Assembly: GCA_041648505.1 (NCBI GenBank)
Contig: JBAZOY010000113.1
Span: 1 to 5,660 of the forward strand
Reading direction: 5' to 3'
From: JBAZOY01 sp041648505
GTDB taxonomy: Bacteria; Desulfobacterota; Syntrophia; Syntrophales; CG2-30-49-12
Length of the DNA: 5,660 bases
Shown: piece by piece, positions 1 to 5,074 of the stretch
Layout of the letters: each line of letters begins with the position of its first letter
Position numbering within the stretch: position 1 is the first letter of the stretch
Made by a program: the position numbers and the translations under genes
The notes under the pieces: model-generated
The model's database searches: none
Seen by the model: the letters and a program-made list of their open reading frames with translations, nothing else
Told to the model about the DNA's origin: nothing

Positions 1-56
1 TTTCCAGCACCCACATTTAGGGTTATTTTTTCAATTTCAATTCGTTTCATATCCAT
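1..56 (-). CDS. rpl5: Large-subunit ribosomal protein uL5 (L5), N-terminal fragment
   Basis: Only the first 18 complete codons are in view before the left window edge. They read MDMKRIEIEKITLNVGAG, which fits the archaeal L5 opening (M..IRIEKVTLNIGVG). L5 binds 5S rRNA in the central protuberance and contacts the P-site tRNA. The ATG at 56-54 is 7 nt after AAGGT (68-64), a good SD inside the end of S4e; a second ATG at 50 is too far from it and less likely. Placement after S4e is the expected archaeal order. The fragment is short, so identification leans on both sequence and context. Confidence 0.85.
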   Translation of the reverse strand, partial: MDMKRIEIEKITLNVGAG

Positions 57-57
57 A

Positions 58-750
58 TTAATGACCTTGTACTGTTACTGCCGGATGTTCTTTACCGACG
101 ACAAATGTAGCACTTTTTTTTGTTTTGTATTCATTTCCTGTCTGAAGTTTAATGGTGACAGTTTCTGCATCCATTTCTACAATTTTTCCAATGCTTCCTT
201 TTTGTTTTCCTTCTGTCAAGAATACTGTCATATTCTTTTCAAACGGAAGATGTTCGATGATTGCATTTTTCTTGAAATCAACGACAACAGAGTCGCCTAC
301 GTTGTATTTTTCATTTGTAATTGTGAAATTCTGCCCATCATTAAGGTTGAGCTGGAGTTTTTTTCCATGCATCATTGTTTTTCCAATGATTTTGCATACT
401 TTGATTGCTGCTTCTTTTTCCGGAATTTTGATATACGCAATTTTTCCATTCTTGTCGAGTATGATTCTCAATGCTTCATTGATTTTCTGTATTTCGATAA
501 CATCCAAAAATCCCACTGGACTTCTGTGATCTGTTCTTTTTCTTCCATTGACTGAAATATCATTCTGCATGATTGCTTTGACTTCTTTTGTTGTCTTTGC
601 ATATCCTGCCATTTCAGTTAATAAGAGATTCAATGAAATGCACATATTTAATGGATGCCCGCTGGGGAATGGCCGTGCAATAAACTTTGTACTTTTTCGC
701 TTGATATTCCATGATGCAGGCGCTGCCAGTCGTTTTAAATGTCTTTTCAT
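58..750 (-). CDS. rps4e: Small-subunit ribosomal protein eS4 (S4e)
   Basis: From the ATG at 750 this encodes 230 aa, the normal archaeal length. The N-terminus MKRHLKRLAAPASWNIKRKS (residues 1-20) is highly characteristic, followed by PFPSGHPLNMCISLNLLL. An S4-like RNA-binding fold occupies roughly 40-95, with the segment NDISVNGRKRTDHRSPVGFLDVI (63-85). A central domain and a KOW motif near 176-197 (VFLTEGKQKGSIGKIVEM) follow. The C-terminus FVVGKEHPAVTVQGH replaces the usual VG...P.I. S4e is specific to Archaea and Eukarya and sits in the 30S body. An ATG at 813 would prepend 21 Lys/Arg-rich residues that are merely the L24 end read in another frame, so it is not used. One base separates its TAA from the L5 ATG, and its last codons carry the AAGGT SD of L5. 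Confidence 0.96.
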   Translation of the reverse strand: MKRHLKRLAAPASWNIKRKSTKFIARPFPSGHPLNMCISLNLLLTEMAGYAKTTKEVKAIMQNDISVNGRKRTDHRSPVGFLDVIEIQKINEALRIILDKNGKIAYIKIPEKEAAIKVCKIIGKTMMHGKKLQLNLNDGQNFTITNEKYNVGDSVVVDFKKNAIIEHLPFEKNMTVFLTEGKQKGSIGKIVEMDAETVTIKLQTGNEYKTKKSATFVVGKEHPAVTVQGH

Positions 751-763
751 GATATTCTCCTCA
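751..763 (-). promoter_or_regulatory. RBS that fixes the S4e start
   Basis: TGAGGAGAATATC on the minus strand directly precedes the ATG at 750-748, with GAGGAG ending 7 nt before it. The L24 TGA stop is part of this sequence. It supports starting S4e at 750, not at the upstream ATG at 813 inside L24. Confidence 0.8.
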
Positions 764-1144
764 ATGTTTCTTCTCTGCTTTTGTTTTCTTGATTCGTTTT
801 TCTTCTTTTTCAAGAGCTATAAGCATGCAATTTGATACTTCCAGTGGAATACGTGCTTTTGAGCCGTCTTTTTTTGAGCATTCAATGCCTTCAACAAATA
901 TTTTTCCTCTTTTTAAGTCAACATCAACAACTTTTCCTTCTTTTTTCTTGAAATTGCCAACCATAATTCGCACTTTGTCATCTTTGTGAACAAGCAATTG
1001 GCGCGCGCCAACTTTTTTTCTTAATTCTTTTGACAAATGCATATGCATGAATTTGCTTAATATATGAAGCGGCGCATTTTTCTTATAGTTTCGCTGCTTT
1101 CGCGGCTTGATGCTTGCCTTCCATGCTGTAGACCATTCTTTCAT
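761..1144 (-). CDS. rpl24: Large-subunit ribosomal protein uL24 (L24)
   Basis: This complete gene encodes 127 aa, the archaeal/eukaryotic form with an N-terminal extension absent from bacteria. The extension includes SIKPRKQRNYKKNAPLHILS (residues 11-30), matching the usual S.kPrKQRk....APLH, then LSKELRKKVGARQLLVHKDDKVRI. The KOW segment is VHKDDKVRIMVGNFKKKEGKV (52-72), followed by VDLKRGKIFVEGIECSKKDGS. The final VSNCMLIALEKEEKRIKKTKAEKKH includes a charged tail. L24 is an early-assembly protein that binds domain I of 23S rRNA beside the exit site. A short His/Met run (HMHMH, 34-38 region) and a GC-rich palindrome in the Val-Gly-Ala-Arg codons are small oddities. The stop TGA overlaps the SD for S4e. 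Confidence 0.96.
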   Translation of the reverse strand: MKEWSTAWKASIKPRKQRNYKKNAPLHILSKFMHMHLSKELRKKVGARQLLVHKDDKVRIMVGNFKKKEGKVVDVDLKRGKIFVEGIECSKKDGSKARIPLEVSNCMLIALEKEEKRIKKTKAEKKH

Positions 1145-1155
1145 TTTATTCTCCT
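1145..1155 (-). promoter_or_regulatory. RBS of L24, AGGAG
   Basis: The minus-strand sequence AGGAGAATAAA immediately precedes the L24 ATG at 1144. AGGAG is separated from the start by 6 nt, an ordinary strong SD. It lies in the 17-nt L14-L24 spacer. Confidence 0.75.
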
Positions 1156-1161
1156 ATTTTT

Positions 1162-1563
1162 TTAGACAATGATTGTTGCAATCTTTGCAATTGCAGGCCA
1201 TCGTTCGCATACTTCTTTTGGAATAGGACCTTTGATTAATGTTCCTTGTGGGTTTCCTTTGTTATCTTTGACAACAACTGCTGCATTATCTTCAAACTGC
1301 ACACGAGTGCCATCTCGTCTTCTATACTCTTTTTTCTGTCGGATAACTACTGCCAGCACACTTTTCTTCTTCATCTCTGGCTTTCCTTTGACAACATTTG
1401 CCATGATCAGATCAGTTACTCCAGCTGCAGTGATCTTTCCTTTTGTTGTTTTTATCTTGTATGTGGTGTATAATCTTATTATTTTTGCACCGCTGTTGTC
1501 CACTACATCAAGCTCTGCACCAGAGGGTAGTGATCGTGTGATTCGTGCTTTCAGTCCTTTCAT
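1162..1563 (-). CDS. rpl14: Large-subunit ribosomal protein uL14 (L14)
   Basis: This complete gene encodes 133 aa, typical of archaea. The beta-barrel core contains the diagnostic VVDNSGAKIIRLY (residues 20-32), the basic segment KKKSVLAVVIRQKKEYRRRDGT (65-86), VQFEDNAAVVVKDNKGNPQGT (88-108) and IKGPIPKEVCERWPAIAKIAT (110-130). Together these cover both halves of the L14 signature. L14 lies on the interface side of the large subunit, contacts 16S helix 14, and is next to the factor-binding region. The ATG is 2 nt after the S17 stop, and GTGAGTGAAT just upstream is its likely SD, with coupling. After the TAA stop a 17-nt spacer with AGGAG leads to L24. Nothing in the protein looks unusual. Confidence 0.97.
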   Translation of the reverse strand: MKGLKARITRSLPSGAELDVVDNSGAKIIRLYTTYKIKTTKGKITAAGVTDLIMANVVKGKPEMKKKSVLAVVIRQKKEYRRRDGTRVQFEDNAAVVVKDNKGNPQGTLIKGPIPKEVCERWPAIAKIATIIV

Positions 1564-1565
1564 GA

Positions 1566-1895
1566 TTATTCACTCACTTTTTCAACAATGATAAATGATT
1601 TCATTTTGCTGATTTTTCGCGTTTCCATAACATGTACAATATCATTTTCTTTTGCATTAATGCATTCAGGGTTATGAACCATTAATCGTGTTTTTCTTTT
1701 TTCAAATCGTTCGTATTTTGTCAATGGAACTCTGCGTTCAATTTCCATGATTGCATTTCTCTTGACTTTGACACTCACGATTTTTCCAGTCAACATTCTG
1801 CCGTGTACAACGCGCTCTCCATGAAATGGGCAGTTTTTATCTCCGCTGCATTCTTTTTCAGGCGCTTTGACGTCAATTCCAATGTTTCTTGTCAT
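1566..1895 (-). CDS. rps17: Small-subunit ribosomal protein uS17 (S17)
   Basis: From the ATG at 1895 this encodes 109 aa, the archaeal length (bacterial S17 is about 85). The archaeal/eukaryotic N-terminus is clear: RNIGIDVKAPEKEC (residues 3-16), then NCPFHGERVVHGRMLTGKIVS (21-41), with Cys at 16 and 22 before the OB-fold. The central KYERFEKRKTRLMVHNPECINAKENDIV (60-87) contains the S17 signature around RK.R...HNP.C.....GD. The C-terminus ETRKISKMKSFIIVEKV matches the usual R.LSKTKSFVVVE. S17 is a primary binder of 16S rRNA in the 30S body. In this copy Asn-Asp (84-85) takes the place of the more usual Gly-Asp. Its GTGAGTGAATAA end lies only 2 nt before the L14 ATG and may supply its GTGA-type SD. 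Confidence 0.96.
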   Translation of the reverse strand: MTRNIGIDVKAPEKECSGDKNCPFHGERVVHGRMLTGKIVSVKVKRNAIMEIERRVPLTKYERFEKRKTRLMVHNPECINAKENDIVHVMETRKISKMKSFIIVEKVSE

Positions 1896-1909
1896 TTGTT
1901 TCAACCTTT
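1896..1909 (-). promoter_or_regulatory. RBS that fixes the S17 start
   Basis: AAAAGG on the minus strand, ending at 1905, lies 9 nt before the ATG at 1895-1893. A TTG at 1904-1902 would leave no room between SD and start. The Rpp29 TGA stop (1903-1901) sits between them. This favours the ATG and an S17 beginning MTRNIGIDVK. Confidence 0.6.
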
Positions 1910-2119
1910 TATTCGTTCATATGGTCTTTTTGTGATTGTGTTTCCATGAATTATTTTTTCACCGATTTTTATGGTCGCGCTGTTTTTGAGTATTATTTTT
2001 TTGTTTTCGAGGGTGATTGTGTTTTTTGTTTCGTTGATGACTTTTCCTTTTTTTCCTATTAAGCTTTTGTTTGTTGCATCAACAATTTCTATTGTTGCAC
2101 CAATCAATTCCTTAACCAT
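1901..2119 (-). CDS. rnp1: RNase P protein component 1 (Rpp29 / Pop4 family)
   Basis: From the ATG at 2119-2117 this encodes 72 aa, starting MVKELIGATIEIVDATNKSL. The family pattern is HELIG..v.vv.a.n.slvG..G.VvdET.NTl, seen here as KELIGATIEIVDATNKSLIG (residues 3-22) and GKVINETKNTITLE (25-38). The C-terminal part IHGNTITKRPYERIK (57-71) matches the usual G..l..RPEdRiK ending. Rpp29 is an Sm-like beta-barrel that, with Rpp21, binds the specificity domain of RNase P RNA and helps cleave 5' leaders from pre-tRNA. It is short compared with the roughly 95-130 aa common in archaea and lacks any N-terminal extension. A TTG at 2167 would add 16 residues that do not resemble the family. SD GAGGA (2135-2131) lies 11 nt before the ATG. 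The first 8 nt overlap the SUI1 gene. Confidence 0.92.
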   Translation of the reverse strand: MVKELIGATIEIVDATNKSLIGKKGKVINETKNTITLENKKIILKNSATIKIGEKIIHGNTITKRPYERIKG

Positions 2120-2441
2120 ATTTTCTTTTTTCCTCAATAACTTCAATGGTTTCAGGAGTAAAACCAAGCTCTACAAGGTACTGCATGACTTTTTGTGCAT
2201 GCTCTCCCTGCAACTCAATCATACCTTCTTTTGTAGTTCCACCACACGCAAGTTTAGACTTCAATGCTTTTGCAATGTCTTTGATGTCAATTTCCTTTGT
2301 GTCAATGCCTTCAACAATTGTGTATTTTTTGCCAAATTTTTTTCGTTCAATATATATAGTAATTTTTTGGCTCTCTTTTGCGATTGTCTCGCATACACAG
2401 AGTTCTTCTGGCAAGCCGCAGGTGGTACAAATTTTACTCAT
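2112..2441 (-). CDS. sui1: Translation initiation factor aIF1 (SUI1/eIF1 family)
   Basis: This complete gene encodes 109 aa, typical for archaeal aIF1. The N-terminus MSKICTTCGLPEELCVCE carries Cys at 5, 8, 15 and 17, the archaeal CxxC...CxC arrangement that may bind zinc. The SUI1 domain follows: KKFGKKYTIVEGID (residues 34-47), the core LKSKLACGGTTKEGMIELQG (60-79) with CGGT at 66-69, and a last strand-helix ending LGFTPETIEV. aIF1 binds the 30S subunit near the P site and raises the accuracy of start-codon choice. Its place after L29 and before the RNase P subunit is a conserved archaeal arrangement. The ATG overlaps the L29 stop by 4 nt. Its own end (GGT TAA) overlaps the Rpp29 start by 8 nt in another frame. 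Confidence 0.95.
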   Translation of the reverse strand: MSKICTTCGLPEELCVCETIAKESQKITIYIERKKFGKKYTIVEGIDTKEIDIKDIAKALKSKLACGGTTKEGMIELQGEHAQKVMQYLVELGFTPETIEVIEEKRKYG

Positions 2442-2641
2442 GCTTTTTGCGTAACCTCCTTTTGCTGTAACAATTGCAATATTCGTGCAATTGCTTTTCT
2501 TGTATTCTTGATTATGTAGGGGTTCTTCACTTGAGTTCCTCGTGCGATTTGTGCGCGTTCTTTAATGAGTTGCTGCTGAAGTTCACGGAGCTTTTCTTCA
2601 AGCTCTTTTTGTCCTAATTTTTGAAGGTCTGTTTTTTTCAT
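2438..2641 (-). CDS. rpl29: Large-subunit ribosomal protein uL29 (L29)
   Basis: This complete gene encodes 67 aa, within the usual 60-75 aa of the family. The protein is almost entirely helical, with the family pattern L..KEL.EKL.ELQQQLIKERAQ (residues 9-29). The signature segment VKNPYIIKNTRKAIARILQLL spans 38-58 and contains the N..IR.(T)RK.IARI.T-type core of L29. L29 lies near the exit tunnel next to L23 and contacts nascent-chain factors. The N-terminus has a coiled-coil look, rich in Glu, Lys, Leu and Gln. Its TGA stop overlaps the ATG of the SUI1 gene (ATGA, 4 nt), indicating translational coupling. Its 3' end also holds the SD of that gene, AGGAGG at 2460-2455. Confidence 0.95.
   Translation of the reverse strand: MKKTDLQKLGQKELEEKLRELQQQLIKERAQIARGTQVKNPYIIKNTRKAIARILQLLQQKEVTQKA
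2442..2460 (-). promoter_or_regulatory. RBS of aIF1/SUI1 inside L29
   Basis: AGGAGGTTAC (2460-2451, minus strand) is the strongest SD in the downstream part of the operon. It lies within the last codons of L29, 13 nt before the ATG, which is longer than the usual spacing. The strength may offset the distance, and the ATGA overlap allows coupling with L29. Confidence 0.6.
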
Positions 2642-2654
2642 GTGTAATCATCTA
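2642..2654 (-). promoter_or_regulatory. RBS of L29, weak GATGAT type
   Basis: GATGAT (2652-2647, minus strand) ends 5 nt before the L29 ATG and differs by one base from GGTGAT, which pairs with the archaeal 16S tail. It begins at the last base of the S3 TAG stop. No GGAG-type sequence is present, so initiation may rely partly on coupling. Confidence 0.4.
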
Positions 2655-3392
2655 TTTTGTCTTATTTATTTCTATGTTTTTTTCTACAGGAGCTTCTTCA
2701 TGCTTCTCCTCAATCTTTTCTTCTTTTTTCTTTCGCTTTTTTTGTTTTTTCTCTTCTTTCTTTTCTTCGACTTTTTCTGGAAGTGGCGCAACTTCTTCAG
2801 GGGACCTTACTGTAATTCTGTCGGGTAAATCAATTTGCGGCATAATGCGCACTTGGATGCCTATTATTCCTGATTTGAGCTGCGCTGCACTATATGCTGT
2901 GCGAACACCTGAGATTGCAATCTCCCCGCTTTTTTTGAGATATCCTTGATAAAATCGCCACTTCTTTGCTCGTGCGCTTGGCACTTTTCCAGAGACAATA
3001 ACTTCAATACCCAATGCACCTGCATTCATGACATCTTCAAGCACTTTATGCCCTATTGCCTTGAATCGTGCTGAGCCAAATCGCTCTAATGACATTGCAA
3101 TTCGTTCTGCAATAATTCCTGCATCTAGATTAGGTTCAGTAATTTCATTGATTTCAATCTGCGGATTTTCAAGGTTGAACTTTTTCTTGAGCTGTCCTGT
3201 GAGTTTTTTGATACTTTGTCCTCTTTTTCCGACAATAAGTCCAGGGCGTGCTGCATTGACAACAATTTTTTCCCCTAGCGGTGTCATCTGGAGCTTAGAA
3301 CTGCTCAAGCCGACCTGCTTCAAATTTTCCCGTATGAATTCCTGAATCTGAAATTCTTTTATTTTTTGTTCAACAATTTTTTTGTATCCCAT
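2652..3392 (-). CDS. rps3: Small-subunit ribosomal protein uS3 (S3)
   Basis: This complete gene encodes 246 aa with a TAG stop. The N-terminal type-II KH domain is clear: IVVNAARPGLIVGKRGQSIKKL (residues 43-64) with the GKRG RNA-binding loop at 55-58. It is followed by the S3 C-domain, with the segment GIEVIVSGKVPSARAKKWRF at 128-147 and a predicted strand region IIGIQVRIMPQIDLPD near 176-191. Residues from about 200 form a Lys/Glu-rich low-complexity tail that ends EKNIEINKTK, and its DNA is an almost pure purine tract in the coding strand. S3 sits at the mRNA entry channel of the 30S subunit and contributes to helicase activity on incoming mRNA. Archaeal and eukaryotic S3 often have such charged extensions, so the tail is unusual mainly in length and bias. 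It starts 7 nt after L22. Confidence 0.97.
   Translation of the reverse strand: MGYKKIVEQKIKEFQIQEFIRENLKQVGLSSSKLQMTPLGEKIVVNAARPGLIVGKRGQSIKKLTGQLKKKFNLENPQIEINEITEPNLDAGIIAERIAMSLERFGSARFKAIGHKVLEDVMNAGALGIEVIVSGKVPSARAKKWRFYQGYLKKSGEIAISGVRTAYSAAQLKSGIIGIQVRIMPQIDLPDRITVRSPEEVAPLPEKVEEKKEEKKQKKRKKKEEKIEEKHEEAPVEKNIEINKTK
2714..2768 (-). repeat. Low-complexity purine-rich tract encoding the S3 tail
   Basis: On the plus strand this stretch is T and C almost throughout, with single G residues at 2735 and 2744. On the coding strand it is a run of GAA, AAA, AAG and AGA codons that gives the Lys/Glu tail of S3. It is explained by the protein composition; slippage could make its length variable between relatives. 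Confidence 0.7.
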
Positions 3393-3403
3393 TGTTTAAT
3401 CAC
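3393..3403 (-). promoter_or_regulatory. RBS of S3, GTGAT type, overlapping the L22 stop
   Basis: On the minus strand AGTGATTAAACA precedes the S3 ATG. GTGAT (3403-3399) is complementary to ATCAC in the conserved archaeal 16S tail (GGATCACCTCCT) and lies 6 nt before the start. The L22 TGA stop is embedded in it, so termination and re-initiation are probably coupled. Confidence 0.65.
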
Positions 3404-3864
3404 TTTTTTTTGTCTAGTTTTTCTTTCTGAGCTTTTTCTTGCAATACTATTTCAATATGCGTTCGCTTCATCTTTGTTCCGCGTTGTCGTCCATAATGAA
3501 AAGGGGTTGGTGCTTTCTGCGCATTACAGTGAATGATATACAAATTGCCTGTGTTTAATCCTTTGACTTGTGCATTTGCTTCAGCTGATTTGAGCAATGC
3601 AAGAATTTCTGTTGATGCATTGATTGGATATCGTCCAGGACCCATACCTGGTCTATGACCAACATTCCAATTGAATCGTGTAAATGGAACTGCACGCTTC
3701 ATTGCAATAACTTCTGTCAAGAGTTGCTTTGCTTGCTTCAATGATCTATCCTTTATCCATTTGCAGATTTCTACACTCTGCTTTTTTGAGATGGAAAGAT
3801 CTCTGCCAACAACTCGTGCCATAAGCTCTTTGTTGTATGCGCTGAATGCGTATTTTAGTCCCAT
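3400..3864 (-). CDS. rpl22: Large-subunit ribosomal protein uL22 (L22)
   Basis: This complete gene encodes 154 aa, the archaeal/eukaryotic length, which exceeds the roughly 110 aa of bacterial L22. The N-terminus has A(R)VVGRDLSISKKQSVEICKWIKD (residues 16-39), then EVIAMKRAVPFTRFN. The archaeal-type loop GHRPGMGPGRYPINAS spans 69-84. The C-terminal part contains YIIHCNAQKAPTPFHYGRQR and KRTHIEIVLQE, the extended hairpin and final strand that reach into the exit tunnel wall. The last 12 residues are a Lys-rich tail. The ATG start has AAAAGGTAAC upstream (AGGT about 8 nt before the start) in the 18-nt S19-L22 spacer, a normal context that contrasts with the three genes upstream. Its TGA stop forms part of the GTGAT SD of S3, 7 nt downstream. 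Confidence 0.96.
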   Translation of the reverse strand: MGLKYAFSAYNKELMARVVGRDLSISKKQSVEICKWIKDRSLKQAKQLLTEVIAMKRAVPFTRFNWNVGHRPGMGPGRYPINASTEILALLKSAEANAQVKGLNTGNLYIIHCNAQKAPTPFHYGRQRGTKMKRTHIEIVLQEKAQKEKLDKKK

Positions 3865-3882
3865 ATGTGTTACCTTTTGTTT

Positions 3883-4266
3883 TTATTTCACTGATAATGA
3901 TGCACTGGATTTTGTTGCGCCGATACCTGGTGCGTTGTGCGAAACTCGTGAACGAGTCAATGCAAATTCACCAAGGCGGTGGCCAATCATTTCTGCAGTC
4001 ATTTCTACATCTTTAAATTCCTTTCCTGTGTGGATTGAAATCATTCTGCCAATCATTAGCGGCAAAATTACCATATCTCTACAATGTGTTTCAATCTTCT
4101 TTGATTTTGACTGGAGTTTATCGAGGAATGCTTTTTCTGCTTCTGTAAACCCTCTTTTTATTTTTCTTCTTTCTCGTGACGGAAGCAAAAGAGCTACTTC
4201 TTTTAGGCTCATTTTTTTGAGATCATCCAATGTTTTTCCTCGATATTTGAATTCTTTCAGTGCCAC
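3883..4266 (-). CDS. rps19: Small-subunit ribosomal protein uS19 (S19)
   Basis: From the GTG at 4266-4264 this encodes 127 aa, starting MALKEFKYRGKTLDDLKKMS, which matches the archaeal S19 N-terminus (EF.YRG.TL..L). The PROSITE-type S19 signature is clear: IHTGKEFKDVEMTAEMIGH (residues 78-96) followed by RLGEFALTRSRVSH. S19 binds 16S rRNA in the head of the 30S subunit beside S13 and contacts the A-site finger of the large subunit. A GTG at 4308 would add 14 residues, but they are translated repeat element. The same element ends ACTATT right before the well-fixed GTG start of L2, so the shorter start is preferred. There is no SD close to this GTG; see repeat copy B. It is followed after 18 nt by L22. 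Confidence 0.95.
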   Translation of the reverse strand: MALKEFKYRGKTLDDLKKMSLKEVALLLPSRERRKIKRGFTEAEKAFLDKLQSKSKKIETHCRDMVILPLMIGRMISIHTGKEFKDVEMTAEMIGHRLGEFALTRSRVSHNAPGIGATKSSASLSVK

Positions 4267-4355
4267 AATAGTTTCGTTTATTGGACCCGAGGTGCGACAT
4301 TCGCTCACTTTCGTTCGCTCAGTCCCACTAACTCATCCTTTTAAACGACCTCCAT
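4267..4355 (-). repeat. Intergenic repeat element, full-length copy B (L2-S19 junction)
   Basis: An 89-nt element, read on the minus strand, begins ATGGAGGTCGTTT five bases after the L2 stop and ends AAACGAAACTATT directly against the S19 GTG. It is nearly identical to copy A at the L4-L23 junction, and its two ends are identical to minimal copy C. Terminal sequences TCGTTTA and TAAACGA can pair over 7 bp. The core has GAGCGAA twice and a second imperfect hairpin, arm 4325-4315 (GGACTGAGCGA) with arm 4297-4283 (TCGCACCTCGGGTCC). Strong SD-like GGAGG (4353-4349) is 82 nt from GTG in linear sequence but about 7 nt away if the terminal stem forms. The core is visibly more GC-rich than the surrounding genes, which hints at a separate origin. 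An open frame from GTG 4308 runs through it into S19, probably by chance. Confidence 0.93.
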
Positions 4356-4360
4356 GTTGT

Positions 4361-5074
4361 TTACCTATTCTTTCGACCTGTTCTTCGTGGTCGTATCTTA
4401 CCAATTTTAGCGCCAGGTGGTGCATATCTTCTTGCAATATCTGGCTTGTTCTTCTTGCTTGAACGAGCGCCACCATGTGGATGTTCAACTGCGTTCTGTG
4501 ATTGTCCTGAAACAACTGGCCATAGTTTTGCACTTGCTTTCAACTTATGATACATTGTTCCTGCTTTCATAATTGGTTTTTCTGTTCTGCCACCGCCTGC
4601 AACAATACCAATAGTTGCTCGGCAGTTTTCATTGAACTGTTTTTCTTTTTTTGATGGAAGCATAACTGTAACTGCTGTTCCTTGTCTGCTCAGAACTTTT
4701 GCAAAGACGCCGCCGCTTCGTGCGAATTTTCCACCATCTCCTGGAACTCCTTCTATATTATAAATCAAGGTTCCTTCTGGAATATCTTTGAGTGTGAGTG
4801 TTGAACCGATTTCTTTGTTCTCAGTATTATATTCAATTATTTGATTGACGCATACTCCTTCTGGTGCAATGGTCAACTGTTCTTCGCCATTTTCCCATTT
4901 GACTGTCATTAAAGGAGCTGTATGGCCGCTGCAGTGAAGCAGATTTGTTATTTTTCCTTTTCCTGACTGCAGATTCATGGAAAGCTGTTTTGCTCTTCCA
5001 ACATATTTATGGCTTGGACTAAGGAAAGCTGGTGAGCCTTTTCCGCGTCTCTGAACTGTTAGTCGTTTTCCCAC
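4361..5074 (-). CDS. rpl2: Large-subunit ribosomal protein uL2 (L2)
   Basis: This complete gene encodes 237 aa, normal for archaeal L2. The N-terminus MGKRLTVQRRGKGSPAF is the archaeal/eukaryotic form and fixes the start as the GTG at 5074-5072; no ATG lies in frame upstream before a stop. An OB-fold region is followed by the SH3-like part (GVPGDGGKFARSGGVFAKV, residues 109-127, and IVAGGGRTEKPIMKAG, 158-172). The conserved loop near the peptidyl-transferase centre reads NAVEHPHGG (194-202), and the tail ends PPGAKIGKIRPRRTGR. L2 supports 23S rRNA folding, subunit association and the catalytic centre. Before the HPHGG loop this protein has SGQSQN where the commonest form is RGVAMN, and GGA where GGG is usual. 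The frame is intact, so I read this as lineage variation. Repeat elements flank the gene on both sides. Confidence 0.97.
   Translation of the reverse strand: MGKRLTVQRRGKGSPAFLSPSHKYVGRAKQLSMNLQSGKGKITNLLHCSGHTAPLMTVKWENGEEQLTIAPEGVCVNQIIEYNTENKEIGSTLTLKDIPEGTLIYNIEGVPGDGGKFARSGGVFAKVLSRQGTAVTVMLPSKKEKQFNENCRATIGIVAGGGRTEKPIMKAGTMYHKLKASAKLWPVVSGQSQNAVEHPHGGARSSKKNKPDIARRYAPPGAKIGKIRPRRTGRKNR

Noticed and set aside
751..813. A 21-residue Lys/Arg-rich N-terminal extension of S4e from an ATG at 813.
   Set aside because: It is the L24 3' end in another frame. The family N-terminus MKRHLKRLAAP and a good SD both place the start at 750.
61..835. Plus-strand open frames over S4e, and similar ones over L14, S3 and L2.
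   Set aside because: They are antisense shadows rich in Phe, Ser and Cys with no family resemblance, opposite well-identified genes.
1037..1048. Palindrome ATGCATATGCAT.
   Set aside because: It encodes alternating Met-His codons of L24 and is palindromic for that reason.
1896..1904. TTG at 1904 as the S17 start.
   Set aside because: It adds three residues not seen in the family and would abut the SD; ATG at 1895 has proper spacing.
2120..2167. TTG at 2167 as the Rpp29 start, adding 16 residues.
   Set aside because: The extra residues overlap the SUI1 coding frame and do not resemble Rpp29; ATG at 2119 has an SD and the family start.
2346..2357. AT-run ATATATATAG resembling an archaeal TATA box.
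   Set aside because: It lies inside the SUI1 coding sequence, encodes conserved beta-strand residues (ITIYIE), and has no gene appropriately placed downstream on the plus strand.
4267..4275. CGAAACTATT as a BRE/TATA promoter element before S19 or L2.
   Set aside because: It abuts the start codon, so transcription would begin inside the gene. The TATA match is poor.
4267..4355. The core as an archaeal bulge-helix-bulge intron-like processing site.
   Set aside because: A 3-nt bulge appears on only one side of the core hairpin and no 4-bp helix with opposing 3-nt bulges can be drawn by eye.
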